Positions 20,729-31,671 of a stretch of DNA of 64,000 nt are shown here, in pieces. The stretch is from Paramoeba atlantica (taxonomy: Eukaryota > Discosea). The position numbers and the translations under genes are program-made. How positions within the stretch are numbered: the first letter of the stretch is position 1; every line of letters starts with the position of its first letter. Location of the stretch: assembly GCA_977017575.1 (NCBI GenBank), contig CDRNVI010000087.1, forward strand, positions 186,001-250,000. Direction: 5' to 3'. The notes below the pieces were generated by a model. That model ran no database searches and had not been told where the DNA came from. It saw only the letters and a list, made by a program, of their open reading frames with translations.

Positions 20729-21523
20729 ATGACAAAACCACAATTTTTCACAAAAAAATTTTACATTTCCCCTTTTTTCATGTTTCCTTCGTATCTTCCT
20801 ACCCCTCGTGGGTTTCACAGTGTGGACCCAAGCCCCCCAGCCCCATCGAGTGCTCGACCGGCCAAAGTCCGTGGGGTGAGCCTCCCGGAGGAGTACTTGC
20901 TCGTCCATTTCATCTCTAACCTCTCCAATCCGCACGCGAGCTGGAGTACGCACGTCCCTGCGTGCTCGTGGCACGAGGTTCGTTGTGGTTCGGAGAAATT
21001 TGTCGAGGGCGTCCACTGGGGACGACGCCTGTTTCAGGCGGACGCCTTCGCCTCCCCCCTGGAGGGGTCGGTGTGCTGGGAGACACCCTTCCCGCCCCAT
21101 CTTACCCACGTGGAGTTGTTTAACCACCATTTAGAAGGAAAAATCAGTTTTTCGTTTTTTCCTGCAACGCTTACCTACCTTGTGGTGAGTCGAAACCGTT
21201 TGGCGGGAGCAGTCGAACTCGATCACCTCCCTCCTTGCCTTGTGGAGCTGAATTTAGCGAGTAACTTCTTTAGTGGAATGTTGGATCTCACAGGACTCCC
21301 TAGGACGTTAAAGTCGCTGCACCTCGGGCGAAATCGATTTTCCGGACCGGTACAATTGGATGCACTGCCGCCGAACCTTCTTGAGCTGCTGTTGTATGAG
21401 AATCCGATAACCGGGGAGGCTGATTTTTGTAAATTCCCCCCGAGTTTGCAGCGACTGGGTCTTGTGCGCACGCGAATCAAATATTTAAATGAGGACTCCT
21501 CCTATCGTTTCGTGTTGGTGTAA
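20729..21523 (+). CDS. LRR protein 3
   Basis: 264 residues from ATG 20729. A Phe/Pro-rich 30-residue leader precedes the cap: AKVRGVSLPEEYLLVHFISN, then SWSTHVPACSWHEVRC. Six to seven LRRs follow (LPRTLKSLHLGRNRFSG, LPPNLLELLLYENPITG). It is GC-richer than most relatives, particularly in the first half. The leader has hydrophobic patches (FYISPFFMFPSYL) that could be a weak signal peptide. The function is unknown. It lies directly upstream of the longest family member. Confidence 0.87.
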   Translation: MTKPQFFTKKFYISPFFMFPSYLPTPRGFHSVDPSPPAPSSARPAKVRGVSLPEEYLLVHFISNLSNPHASWSTHVPACSWHEVRCGSEKFVEGVHWGRRLFQADAFASPLEGSVCWETPFPPHLTHVELFNHHLEGKISFSFFPATLTYLVVSRNRLAGAVELDHLPPCLVELNLASNFFSGMLDLTGLPRTLKSLHLGRNRFSGPVQLDALPPNLLELLLYENPITGEADFCKFPPSLQRLGLVRTRIKYLNEDSSYRFVLV

Positions 21524-21762
21524 TAGGAAGAGAAAAATGTATGGGCGCCCGACATATTGTACAAAAAAAAGTGTGCGCATTTTTTTGAGTATAAAAAGAA
21601 TGAGTACATGTTTTGTTCATTTTTTTTTCAATTCTGATTTAGACCGCAGTTGGATGGATTACGAGAAATAACCATTTTTTGACTATGTTCCACTGCGTTC
21701 ATCCCGAAACAGTTTATCTCATATCATTGTTTTAACGTGCGACAATGTCTTAGTAAATAGAG

Positions 21763-23454
21763 ATGATTTATATTTATCCTATGAATCTCAAAACCGAAAC
21801 GCATGATGAACAATCACCCCCTATAAAACGTAGGAAATTACATCAAGACATTGCGAGTAACAGTAAACCTTTTGATCATTCGAGTCGTCCTGGCAAAATA
21901 CGTGGGACAGTTCTACCACAAGAATATGAGCTGGAACGACTTGTGTCGGACGTACTGTACCCTGAACCATCCTGGAACATATCCACACCTGCGTGCAATT
22001 GGGCAAGAGTATTTTGTAACGAACAAGGAGAGGTGACAGAAATTATGTGGTACACTGACTCAGACTTCGCCATCGGGCGATATTCTGGAACATTGCATTT
22101 GGCTCATCTTCCCAGAACCCTTTTGCGAGTATCCGTGTCAGCCAACGACTTTTCTGGATCCGATTGTCTAGACAATTTGCCGCCAAATCTGACCTACCTT
22201 GATCTCAGTTTCAACGAGTTTACTGGTACATTAAACCTTTCTTTGTTTCCGCCAACGTTGCGACTAATTGATTTGCAACATAACTTCTTTGAAGGTGGCA
22301 TAGATTTCGGTAGCCTCCCGGCGGATTTAAAGGTATTGCAAGTGAGTAGAAATTGGTTTTTTTCAGGCACCAGCCAATCTGACCAGGGCATGAATCTTGG
22401 TGCACTTCCGATTCACATGGAAGTTTTTAGTGTTACACAAAACAAATTTTCAGGAAAGTTATACCTCAATAATTTGCCGAACTCGCTTATGCGCCTCCAT
22501 GTTGGGCGGAACGAACTGACGGGGACGCTTGATTTGCAAGGTCTGCCATCATCACTTGCGTTCATAGATCTATCACATAACCAATTTTATGGTTCGCTCC
22601 AGTTTGATTCCCTTCCAAGTAACCTTACCTCATTTCTCGCGTCGGCCAACAACTTTACGAGCGTGTCGAGTCTAGACAAGCTACCGAACGGAGTGGCCGA
22701 GTTGAATCTCTCCGCAAATGAGTTGACCGGAACGTTAGACTTACGACACTTACCCGACAATCTTAGGGACCTTAATCTTTGGTGTAACAGGTTCACAGGA
22801 GAGATCGATCTTCGATTCCTACCTACTTTGCTTAATCGCCTCCTTTTAGACCGCAACAAGCTATACGGGTCATTGGATCTCAGTGCATTGCCCGAAAGAT
22901 TGAATCTGCTGGACATCAGCAATAATAAGTTTGTGGGCCCTTTTAATTTAGGCGCATTTCCACCCTCACTCGAGATTATACGAATCGCACGCAATCATTT
23001 TGTGGGTAAGCTTCAACTCAGCAATTTGCCCAAATTTTGCCTTGAATTTATCGCTAGCCATAACAGGTTTTCAGGTGCGCTCGATTTGCGAAATATGCCG
23101 GGAGAGCTCGAAACCCTAAAACTTGATCACAATCGTTTCGGCGGCGTCCCCGATCTTACCTCTCTCCCTGGAGGTCTTGAAACCCTTTTACTCGACCATA
23201 ACGGTTTGGAGGGAAAGATCGTACTACGAGATTCGCTCCCCGATCGGATATCGACCTTAACGCTAAACGTTAACCCCAAGCTCCGTGTAGCCCTCAAGTG
23301 CGTATCCACCCATGGCTGTGTAAATATTAAGTTTGACGCCAATCCTATGGGGGTTGTCAAGGATCAGGGAAAAGACGAAGAAGAAGATGGTGAGGACGCG
23401 AGCCGTAAGCCGAGCGCTGCGACCTGCACGCTTACGCTTACTGCCTACGAATAG
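21763..23454 (+). CDS. LRR protein 4, longest family member
   Basis: 563 residues from ATG 21763; an in-frame ATG at 21781 is an alternative start. A basic stretch SPPIKRRKLHQD (about residues 20-31) resembles a nuclear localisation signal and recurs in LRR protein 6. The cap is GKIRGTVLPQEYELERLVSD then PSWNISTPACNWARVFC. About 17-18 LRRs follow, very regular (LPSSLAFIDLSHNQFYG; LPDNLRDLNLWCNRFTG). The acidic-then-polar tail (KDEEEDGEDASRKPS) is unique in the family. No transmembrane helix is seen. AATAAA is at 23522-23527, 68 bases after the stop. Confidence 0.9.
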   Translation: MIYIYPMNLKTETHDEQSPPIKRRKLHQDIASNSKPFDHSSRPGKIRGTVLPQEYELERLVSDVLYPEPSWNISTPACNWARVFCNEQGEVTEIMWYTDSDFAIGRYSGTLHLAHLPRTLLRVSVSANDFSGSDCLDNLPPNLTYLDLSFNEFTGTLNLSLFPPTLRLIDLQHNFFEGGIDFGSLPADLKVLQVSRNWFFSGTSQSDQGMNLGALPIHMEVFSVTQNKFSGKLYLNNLPNSLMRLHVGRNELTGTLDLQGLPSSLAFIDLSHNQFYGSLQFDSLPSNLTSFLASANNFTSVSSLDKLPNGVAELNLSANELTGTLDLRHLPDNLRDLNLWCNRFTGEIDLRFLPTLLNRLLLDRNKLYGSLDLSALPERLNLLDISNNKFVGPFNLGAFPPSLEIIRIARNHFVGKLQLSNLPKFCLEFIASHNRFSGALDLRNMPGELETLKLDHNRFGGVPDLTSLPGGLETLLLDHNGLEGKIVLRDSLPDRISTLTLNVNPKLRVALKCVSTHGCVNIKFDANPMGVVKDQGKDEEEDGEDASRKPSAATCTLTLTAYE

Positions 23455-23599
23455 AAAAATGCGAGGGGAGGTGTGTTTGGACAAAAACATACCTTAGTAC
23501 GAATCGTTTTTTGATCTTGTGAATAAAGATTTATTTGCCTAATGGTCGCAAATCGTGGTACGAACTAATGAGAAATCAGCATGTTTTTATTATTACAGA

Positions 23600-23740
23600 A
23601 GTAACTGCAACCGTAACTCTTTGTACATAACCCTTGTATATACAGAAACAACCCTTTGTACATACTGAACCCTTTGTTTATAGAGAAACAACATTTGTAC
23701 ATGTAGAACCCTTTGTATATACAGAAACAACCCTTTTAAT
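23600..23740. repeat. Minisatellite downstream of LRR protein 4
   Basis: Four to five imperfect copies of a ~38-bp unit containing CCCTTTGTACATACAGAAAC. It lies between the LRR gene and eL42. No coding potential. Confidence 0.75.
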
Positions 23741-23891
23741 CAATCTTACCGCAATAGGTGAAACATTGTGATTCATGAACCGGGGTGTACCCTTTTTAAC
23801 TCCACAGACACATTTCCATAACGACCACCTTTATCTCCCCTATGCTTTAGACCTTTTATAATTTATCTTCGTCTCTTCTTACCCATTTCTC

Positions 23892-24203
23892 ATGGTGAAC
23901 TTTCCCAAGAAGAAACGTATGCATTGTCCGAAATGCGACACCCACAAGGAGTTTAAGATCCAGCAATACAAAGCGGGGAAGCCCTCGCTGTATGCCCTGG
24001 GGAAGCGAAGGTACGACGCCAAGCAACGGGGGTACGGAGGGCAGACCAAACCCATTCTGCGCAAGAAGTCAAAAACGACCAAGAAGATCACGCTTAAAAT
24101 GCAGTGCACCTCATGCAAGCGCATTGTGCAGAATATCCTGAAACGTTCCAAGCACTTTGAGCTCAACGACAAATCCAAACAGAAGGGAGGCGTCATGTGG
24201 TAA
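23892..24203 (+). CDS. RPL44: 60S ribosomal protein eL42 (L44/L36a)
   Basis: 103 residues, close to the usual ~105. A large-subunit zinc-ribbon protein near the tRNA E-site. Zinc ligands CPKC (12-15) and CTSC (about 73-76), with the conserved core [18 protein letters not shown], then [20 protein letters not shown] and KRSKHFEL. The GGQTKP motif has Pro at the position where Gln gives cycloheximide resistance in yeasts, so a sensitive type is predicted from known family data. The gene is intronless. The leader is pyrimidine-rich (CGTCTCTTCTTACCC) and an AT-rich element lies at 23854-23865. This is the strongest evidence that the window is nuclear eukaryotic DNA. Confidence 0.98.
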   Translation: MVNFPKKKRMHCPKCDTHKEFKIQQYKAGKPSLYALGKRRYDAKQRGYGGQTKPILRKKSKTTKKITLKMQCTSCKRIVQNILKRSKHFELNDKSKQKGGVMW

Positions 24204-24429
24204 GAAGGGGGATAAGCGAAAAGTAAAAAAAGTGATTCAAAGGATGATTTATACCTTTTCTAAGGCATAAGAAAAGAAAGGTTGTGCATAAAAAAGCTAG
24301 AGGAGAGGATAATGACAAACATTTGTATCGAACACTTATTGTACACGAAAGAAGTTAAAAGAGATTTTTTTTTTCACAAAAACACTAATTCTAACCCATC
24401 ATTGTATAGATTAAAAACCGTACAGTACA

Positions 24430-24438
24430 TATAAAAAG
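24430..24438 (+). promoter_or_regulatory. TATA-like element
   Basis: TATAAAAAG 58 bases before the ATG at 24496, followed by a C-rich pyrimidine tract (about 24473-24495) ending at the start codon. A plausible core promoter; no transcription data. The rest of 24204-24495 shows nothing else. Confidence 0.45.
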
Positions 24439-24495
24439 AGCTCAATCTTTAAACCTTAAAACCCATCTTCTATTCCCCCCCCCCCCCCTCCCTCC

Positions 24496-24978
24496 ATGAA
24501 ACCCGAACTCTCCCTCCAATACCTCGACGAGTGGATGCTCCGTTGGCGTCGTTTCCAAACCCGCCAGGACTGGGAAATTGAAAAAAAAGCCCAAGCCCTA
24601 CGCCAGCGGAACTACCTCCTCACCGCCCTCCTCACCCTAGCCCTCGGGGTCTACACCGCTGGGCGGGACACCGTCCACCGCTGTTTCGGCCCCCCCCACT
24701 TCTTTGACGTCGGGGTCGATGCCGCGATGAAGAGCCATCTAAAGCGATTCCTCCTCAGCCACGCCCGGTTCTGCCCCAACGGGTACGGCCGCCTCCTTGC
24801 GGTGTTCGCCCCCCCCTACGTGCTGTGGGCGACGCTGCAGCACCGCGCGGAGGTGCGGCGGTGGGGGGCGTACGTGGGGGCCGGGACGGTGTTTGGGGAG
24901 CAGGCCAGGGGGATGGAGAGGACGGGGGTGGTGGAGGAGTTTAGCGCGGTGAGGGGGGAGGGGGGGAGGGGGGAGTAG
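24496..24978 (+). CDS. Putative two-helix membrane protein, unknown family
   Basis: 160 residues from ATG 24496. The charged N-terminus (LDEWMLRWRRFQTRQDWEIE) may be an amphipathic helix. It is followed by a hydrophobic segment YLLTALLTLALGVYTAG (about 40-56) and a second, RLLAVFAPPYVLWATL (about 98-113). The C-terminus is Gly/Arg/Glu-rich (AVRGEGGRGE). A mitochondrial or endomembrane protein is possible; I do not recognise the family. The last ~50 codons are the seed of the tandem array downstream. Confidence 0.7.
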   Translation: MKPELSLQYLDEWMLRWRRFQTRQDWEIEKKAQALRQRNYLLTALLTLALGVYTAGRDTVHRCFGPPHFFDVGVDAAMKSHLKRFLLSHARFCPNGYGRLLAVFAPPYVLWATLQHRAEVRRWGAYVGAGTVFGEQARGMERTGVVEEFSAVRGEGGRGE

Positions 24979-27900
24979 GGGGGAGTAGGGGGTAAAAGGG
25001 AGGGATAGGGGGAAGAAGAGGAAGGAAGGAATAAAGGATAGGGTAAGAATGTGGGTGTTGTGTGTGTGTGTAGATTTTATAGGAAAAACGTTTTTAAAAG
25101 GTGTCATCAAAAGGTTCGTTTAGGGTTAGGGGGGTTGGTTTGTAAGAAAAGTATCCTGTTACACAAAGAACCCTTTTTTGGCAAAATGTATTGATTGGGA
25201 AGCAAAGGGAATGAGGAGGAATTCTAGGTAAAATTGTAGATAAAACTGGATTTGCATGACACAATTGGAGATGCACCCCTATAAATGTCTTGCATTTTGT
25301 TCGATTTTGAAAATCTGTTGTCTACCACCGTTTTTCGACCCATGTATTTGTTTCGACCCATTGTATTGTGGGCGACGCTGCAGCACCGCGCGGAGGTGCG
25401 GCGGTGGGGGGCGTACGTGGGGGCCGGGACGGTGTTTGGGGAGCAGGCCAGGGGGATGGAGAGGACGGGGGTGGTGGAGGAGTTTATCGCGGTGAGGGGG
25501 GAGGGGGGGAGGGGGGAGGGGGGGTAGGGGGTAAAAAGGAGGATAGGGGGAAAAGAGGAAGGAAGGAATAAAGGATAGGGTAGGAATGTGGGTGTTGTGT
25601 GTGTGTGTGTGTGTGTAGATTTTATAGGAAAAAGGTTTCATAAAAAGGTTCGTTTAGGGTTGGGGGGGTTGGTTTGTAAGAAAAGTATCCTGTTATAAAA
25701 AGAACCCTTTTCGGTAAAATATATTGATTGGGAAGCAAAGGGAATGAGGTAGAATTCTAGGTGAAATTGTAAATAAAACTGGATTTGCATGACACAATTG
25801 GAGATGCACCCCTACAGATGTCTTGTATTTGGTTCGATTTTGAAAATCTGTTGTATACCACCGTTTTTCGACCCATGTATTTGTTTCGACCCATTGTATT
25901 GTGGGCGACGCTGCAGCACCGCGCGGAGGTGCGGCGGTGGGGGGCGTACGTGGGGGCCGGGACGGTGTTTGGGGAGCAGGCCAGGGGGATGGAGAGGACG
26001 GGGGTGGTGGATGAGTTTAGCGCGGTGAGGGGGGAGGGGGGGAGGGGGTTGTAGGGGGGTGTAGGGGGGATAGGGGGGATAGGGGGAAAAGAGGAAGGAA
26101 GGAAAAAATATAAACGATAGGGTAGGAGTGTGGGTGTTGTGTGTGTGTGTGTAGATTTTATAGGAAAAAGGTTTCATAAAAAGGTTCGTTTAGGGTTGGG
26201 GGGGTTGGTTTGTAAGAAAAGTATCCTGTTATAAAAAGAACCCTTTTTTGGCAAAATATTTTGATTGGGAAGCAAAGGGAATGAGGGAGAATTCTAGGTG
26301 AAATTGTAAATAAAACTGGATTTGCATGACACAATTGGAGATGCACCCCTACAGATGTCTTGTATTTGGTTCGATTTTGAAAATCTGTTGTCTACCACCG
26401 TTTTTCGACCCATGTATTTGTTTCGACCCATTGTATTGTGGGCGACGCTGCAGCACCGCGCGGAGGTGCGGCGGTGGGGGGCGTACGTGGGGGCCGGGAC
26501 GGTGTTTGGGGAGCAGGCCAGGGGGATGGAGAGGACGAGGGTGGTGGAGGAGTTTATCGCGGTGAGGGGGGAGGGGGGGAGGGGGTTGTAGGGGGGTGTA
26601 GGGGGGATAGGGGGGATAGGGGGAAAAGAGGAAGGAAGGAAAAAATATAAACGATAGGGTAGGTGTGTGGGTGTTGTGTGTGTGTGTGTGTGTAGATTTT
26701 ATAGGAAAAAGGTTTCATAAAAAGGTTCGTTTAGGGTTAGGGGGGTTGGTTTGTAAGAAAAGTATCCTGTTACACAAAGAACCCTTTTTTGGCAAAATGT
26801 ATTGATTGGGAAGCAAAGGGAATGAGGGGGAATTAGGTAAAATTGTAGATAAAACTGGATTTGCATGACACAATTGGAGATGCACCCCTACAGATGTCTT
26901 GTATTTTGTTCGATTTTGAAAATCTGTTGTCTACCACCGTTTTTCGACCCATGTATTTGTTTCGACCCATTGTATTGTGGGCGACGCTGCAGCACCGCGC
27001 GGAGGTGCGGCGGTGGGGGGCGTACGTGGGGGCCGGGACGGTGTTTGGGGAGCAGGCCAGGGGGATGGAGAGGACGGGGGTGGTGGATGAGTTTAGCGCG
27101 GTGAGGGGGGAGGGGGGTAGGGGGGAGTAGGGGGGAGTAGGGTGTAAAAGGGAGGGATAGGGTGAAAAGAGGAAGGAAGGAATAAACGATAGGGTAAGAA
27201 TGTGTGTGTGTGTAGATTTTATAGGAAAAAGGTTTCATAAAAAGGTTCGTGTAGGGTTAGGGCGGTTGGTGTCTAAGAAATATATCCTGTTACAAAAAGA
27301 ACCCTTTTCGGTAAAACATATTGGTTGGAAAACAAAAGGAATGAGGGGGAATTCTAGGGTAAATTGTAGATAAAACTGGATTTGCATGACATAATTGGAG
27401 AGGTACCCCCACAAATGTATGTACCCCTATAAATGTCTTGTATTTTGTTCGATTTTGAAAATCTGTTGTCTACCACCGTTTTTCGACCCATGTATTTGTT
27501 TCGACCCATTGTATTGTGGGCGACGCTGCAGCACCGCGCGGAGGTGCAGCGGTGGGGGGCGTACGTGGGGGCCGGGACGGTGTTTGGGGAGCAGGCCAGG
27601 GGGATGGAGAGGACGGGGGTGGTGGAGGAGTTTATCGCGGTGAGGGGGGAGGGAGGGAGGGGGGTGTAGGGGGGAGTAGGGGGTAAAAGGGAGGGATAGG
27701 GGGATGAAGAGGAAGGAAGGAATAAAGGATAGGGTAAGAATGTGGGTGTTGTGTGTGTGTGTGTGTGTAGATTTTATAGGAAAAAGGTTTCATAAAAAGG
27801 TTCGTTTAGGGTTAGGGGGGTTGGTTTGTAAGAAAAGTATCCCGTTATAAAAAGAACCCTTTTTTGGCAAAATATTTTGATTGGGAAGCAAAGGGAATGA

Positions 27901-28691
27901 GGGGGAATTCTAGGGTAAATTGTAGATAAAACTGGATTTGCATGACACAATTGGAGAGGTACCCCCACAAATGTATGTACCCCTATAAATGTCTTGTATT
28001 TTGTTCGATTTTGAAAATCTGTTGTCTACCACCGTTTTTCGACCCACGTATTTGTTTCGACCCATTGTATTGTGGGCGACGCTGCAGCACCGCGGGGAGG
28101 TGCGGCGGTGGGGGGCGTACGTGGGGGCCGGGACGGTGTTTGGGGAGCAGGCCAGGGGGATGGAGAGGACGGGGGTGGTGGAGGAGTTTATCGCGGTGAG
28201 GGGGGAGGGGGGGAGGGGGGAGGGGGGGAGTAGGGGGTAAAAGGGAGGGATAGGGTGAAAAGAGGAAGGAAGGAATAAAGGATAGGGTAAGAATGTGTGT
28301 GTGTGTGTGTAGATTTTATAGGAAAAAGGTTTCATAAAAAGGTTCGTTTAGGGTTAGGGGGGTTGGTGTCTAAGAAATATATCCTGTTACAAAAAGAACC
28401 CTTTTCGGTAAAACATATTGATTGGGAAACAAAGGGAATGAGGGGGAATTCTAGGTGAAATTGTAGATAAAACTGGAATTGCATGACACAATTGGAGATG
28501 CACCCCTACAGATGTCTTGTATTTTGTTCGATTTTGAAAATCTGTTGTCTACCACCGTTTTTCGACCCATGTATTTGTTTCGACCCATTGTATTGTGGGC
28601 GACGCTGCAGCACCGCGCGGAGGTGCGGCGGTGGGGGGCGTACGTGGGGGCCGGGACGGTGTTTGGGGAGCAGGCCAGGGGGATGGAGAGG
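24826..28691 (+). repeat. Tandem array of the 3' end of the membrane-protein gene
   Basis: Eight units of about 530-555 bp, recognised by GGGCGACGCTGCAGCACCGC. The first lies in the gene (about 24828); the others start near 25370, 25900, 26437, 26977, 27514, 28070 and 28596. Each unit has ~165 bp of C-terminal coding sequence, a G-rich stop region, a GT microsatellite of varying length, then ~260 bp of AT-rich spacer. The duplicated units have a new in-frame upstream stretch (ATGTCTTG.., SCILFDFENLLSTTVFRPMY) fused to the tail codons, giving ~80-90-codon frames. The last unit is cut at 28691. Confidence 0.92.
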
Positions 28692-28944
28692 AATCTCGGG
28701 CGGCCACGCTTACAGACTTGCCGGCATCTATACTAGCACATAGGTTGTTTTTTTGCTGTATGGTAAGATCCACCCGAACCTTCCGCGGCTGCTCAGCAAG
28801 CTGGTTAGATGCATTCAATATTAATGCGGTGGATGGCGTAGCTGAAGTATCATCGGGGAAGGGCAGTACGGCAACAGTTTCGTGTGGCAACGGTGAGGAT
28901 AGAGTCACTTGGCTCGCGTTAAAGAATAGAAGTGGTGGGGCCAT
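28692..28944 (-). pseudogene. Truncated CENP-B/pogo-type HTH ORF
   Basis: From ATG 28944, about 84 residues (MAPPLLFFNASQVTLSSPLP...) ending in RKVRVDLTIQQKNNLCASID, then AGKSVSVAARD. This resembles the CENP-B N-terminal HTH (L-T-x-x-x-K then I-x-x-G-x-S). The ORF is cut mid-domain by the end of the array at 28691. Probably the start of a lost transposase. Confidence 0.45.
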
Positions 28945-29040
28945 CGTGTATTGAATAAATATTGAAATCAATGAAAATTTACAATTTCTGACCTGGGTTA
29001 ACTATCATCACAGAGTAGGAATCGGGGGAAAATTCTGACA

Positions 29041-29093
29041 CCCCCCTTACTTCACCACATGCGGAGTGGCTAAATGTGGTGAAGTAAGGGGGG
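29041..29093. repeat. Perfect 20-bp C-run hairpin
   Basis: CCCCCCTTACTTCACCACAT (29041-29060) pairs perfectly with 29074-29093 around a 13-nt loop; a second GGTGAAGTAAGGGGGGG follows. No gene in 28945-29462. Confidence 0.8.
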
Positions 29094-29462
29094 AGGTGAA
29101 GTAAGGGGGGGGTAACGGTACATTATTTTTTTAATTCTTTTAATAAGACATAGCCCGTCTAAGGGATAGTACGTACTATCCCCTCTAAATTAAATCTCAC
29201 TGCCCACCCCCCTGCTTATTTGTCAGTTCTGGGAACAGATAGTAAATTCTCCCCCCTTACTGTTGAAAAAGCCACACTAAGTTTTTCTTTCAAAGCTACC
29301 TTTTTTTCAATTATTGTTATGATTATAATTATAATTATCTGTTATGAAGCGGGGACAAGTCAGAGGCAATGACAATACAAAGATATCACTGATACAATGT
29401 AGTACAGGGCGGTTTATTTATTTAAGATTCTTTCTTTACAGTCATTTCATTACTCAAAATTA

Positions 29463-29820
29463 GTTAAACGGGGGTCCAGTTTCGCATACATGTGACCTCG
29501 TACCATACCGGGGGGGGGGTATGGTATCGTGACTCGTGGTCGATAGCATACCCCTCCTTGTTTTTTCAGATAGAGAAGGTGTGATGTCCCACGTAGATCA
29601 TAACTCTATGGAGCATTATTCGTTTGTTTACTATTTATCGCGTTTTTTCACTTCTATAATTTTTACTGGTGATATTTTTAACCCCTACTGGTAACTTTTG
29701 CTGGTAATCACTTTTTTAACATTTTATCCAAACAACTTACCATACCTGTGACCTGATACCGTACCTGTGACCTCGTACCATACTGGGCGGGGGGTATGCT
29801 AAACCGGACTCCCGTTTAAC
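29463..29820. mobile_element. MITE with TTAA-containing ends
   Basis: Inverted repeats of 20 bp (GTTAAACGGGGGTCCAGTTT; right complement GTTAAACGGGAGTCCGGTTT). TTAA lies one base in from each end, so a piggyBac-type TTAA target is possible. Inside, subterminal repeats of TGTGACCTCGTACCATAC in both halves. Non-coding. 29821-30190 shows no gene. Confidence 0.75.
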
Positions 29821-30432
29821 TCATTCTTTAGTATAACAGGCCGAGAGTAACTAATAGAAAAAATATTCACACTCGAAGTCGGTACTAGGTGACTTGTCCT
29901 CCTAGATGACATATCCGATTTTGGCCCCTTTTTTCCACTTTTGCGGGGATATGTGAGGGGGGGGGGTGACGGTATAGTGCAAGTGCCCAAGTCGATATAA
30001 TATAGTGCAAGCAGCATAATGTATCGATTTGATAAAAAGGAGTCAAAATAATTACACCGACGCGCATTGCAATAACATGAAAAATTAATATGGGGAAAAA
30101 GTGTAGTCCTGATTGTTGTTGTTAGACGCATCGAATAAAGCATGGAAAAATCCTCCGCCTTGTCGTGGTGCTCTGGCTTATGATCGCAATAGGTGAGGGG
30201 CTGCGGGTGACGTTAACCGCGGTCTCGCACGGTCTCGGCGCGGTCTCGCGCGGTCTCATATTTGTAAAAGGGTATAATGATATTTTAGAGATTGTCAAAT
30301 AGTTTTCGTTTATAGTATACGTCTAAGCAATTTCAATCGCAATTTCGTCTACGCAATTTCAATTGGAATAAATAGAGCGATGTTGAACACAGACCAAGAC
30401 TGATATTAAAAGATCAATAAAACTAAACGAAT

Positions 30433-31440
30433 TTACTTCTTTCGCTTCCGCAGTTTCCTAGGTTCGTAGGGCACATAATTTATGTGTTCCTTGAGCAAGT
30501 CGCGACTTACACCAGTTTTCTCGACAACTTCGCATCCCTCACTGCACCAACATTTATTCAAATGGTCAATCTTTCGGAGAGACGCATTCACCCCAGTATC
30601 AAAGTCGTACTGCGGCTCTCCAGCCAACAGTCCGTACGCCAACACAGATACCATCTGAACAGCATCTTTGATCCAGGAAAGATCATGATCTGTTGCCCAG
30701 AAAAAACGAAACTTGTCCACATGGGCAAAGAAACGCTCTACACGAGAGCGCACTAATGCGAGCCTCTCGTTGACGCGTAATTGATCGTCCTCAAGCATTC
30801 CCTTGTTTGGAGTTTTGTATGGGACCAAACAATGATAACAACCAACATACCCCAGGTCGGCCAGAAAGATTTCATCTTTGTGATGCTCAAAGAGGTATGT
30901 TCCATGAGTCATCGTGTCTTGATAAATCCTTGCATCGTGCACACTTCCAACTACGGGCCCACGAAAAAAGATAGGAACTCCGGCCAGTGTGAGCCAGAAT
31001 TCAATTTTAAAACAGTGTTCTCCGTTCTTCCCAGAGTAAGTCGAATTCTTCCGTTTAACAGTCTGACTACGGGGATCAAATTTCATATGAGGTTTTTTTG
31101 CTCGACAAGGGATGGTGGTAACGTCTAGCATACACGTCACGTCGCTAAGCCACGGGACACCATGACGAAATCTCAGCAAAGGATTCATCAACGAGGGTGA
31201 ACGATACAGGTCCGCGATGCGATGAAAATCCTCGTGCAGGGTTCGCACGGAAACTGGGGGATCCTCTGGCCCCGTCCATATGACTTGCAAATCACTCAAT
31301 TGTTCCCAAGAACAATTCAGTGCACATAAGCAAAGGGAAGACTTCAACCTCCTTAGATCAGTGCTTGTTACGTTAGTTCCATGCACCGCTTTCTGTTCCG
31401 CGTAAAATTGCGCAAGCTGTTCTCGGGTCACGCCATACAT
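30433..31440 (-). CDS. DDE_Tnp_4-type transposase
   Basis: 335 residues from ATG 31440. Catalytic-region motifs: CMLDVTTIPCRAKKP (first D), KNSTYSGKNGEHCFKIE, GPVVGSVHDARIYQD (second D), then LADLGYVGCYHCLVPYKTP and NERLALVRSRVERFFAHVDK (E). This order matches the Harbinger/IS5-like DDE_Tnp_4 family. The N-terminus (VTREQLAQFYAEQK; SWEQLSDLQVIW) is presumably the HTH. The frame is open and of normal length. The C-terminal KLRKRKK may be a nuclear signal. Confidence 0.88.
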   Translation of the reverse strand: MYGVTREQLAQFYAEQKAVHGTNVTSTDLRRLKSSLCLCALNCSWEQLSDLQVIWTGPEDPPVSVRTLHEDFHRIADLYRSPSLMNPLLRFRHGVPWLSDVTCMLDVTTIPCRAKKPHMKFDPRSQTVKRKNSTYSGKNGEHCFKIEFWLTLAGVPIFFRGPVVGSVHDARIYQDTMTHGTYLFEHHKDEIFLADLGYVGCYHCLVPYKTPNKGMLEDDQLRVNERLALVRSRVERFFAHVDKFRFFWATDHDLSWIKDAVQMVSVLAYGLLAGEPQYDFDTGVNASLRKIDHLNKCWCSEGCEVVEKTGVSRDLLKEHINYVPYEPRKLRKRKK

Positions 31441-31671
31441 GAACGCCTCTATGACAGTACTAGCTATGAAATTGAACTATGTTATGCTAAATATGTTATG
31501 TTATGTTACGGGCTAGAGGGTAAAAACACGACTTGTAGATTAGGTAAAATGGTATTTGAGGTGAACAATAAACATCCGCTTTGACACACTTAAAACCATC
31601 ACGAATAATAAGCAGAACTTAAAATATTATCTTCTCTCTTTCACCTTCAACTTTTCCTCAACGCGTCCTTT

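Noticed and set aside
25256-28743. Numerous overlapping ORFs in the 530-bp array as separate genes
   Set aside because: They are one coding tail repeated; opposite-strand Pro-rich frames mirror G-rich DNA. I report the array instead.
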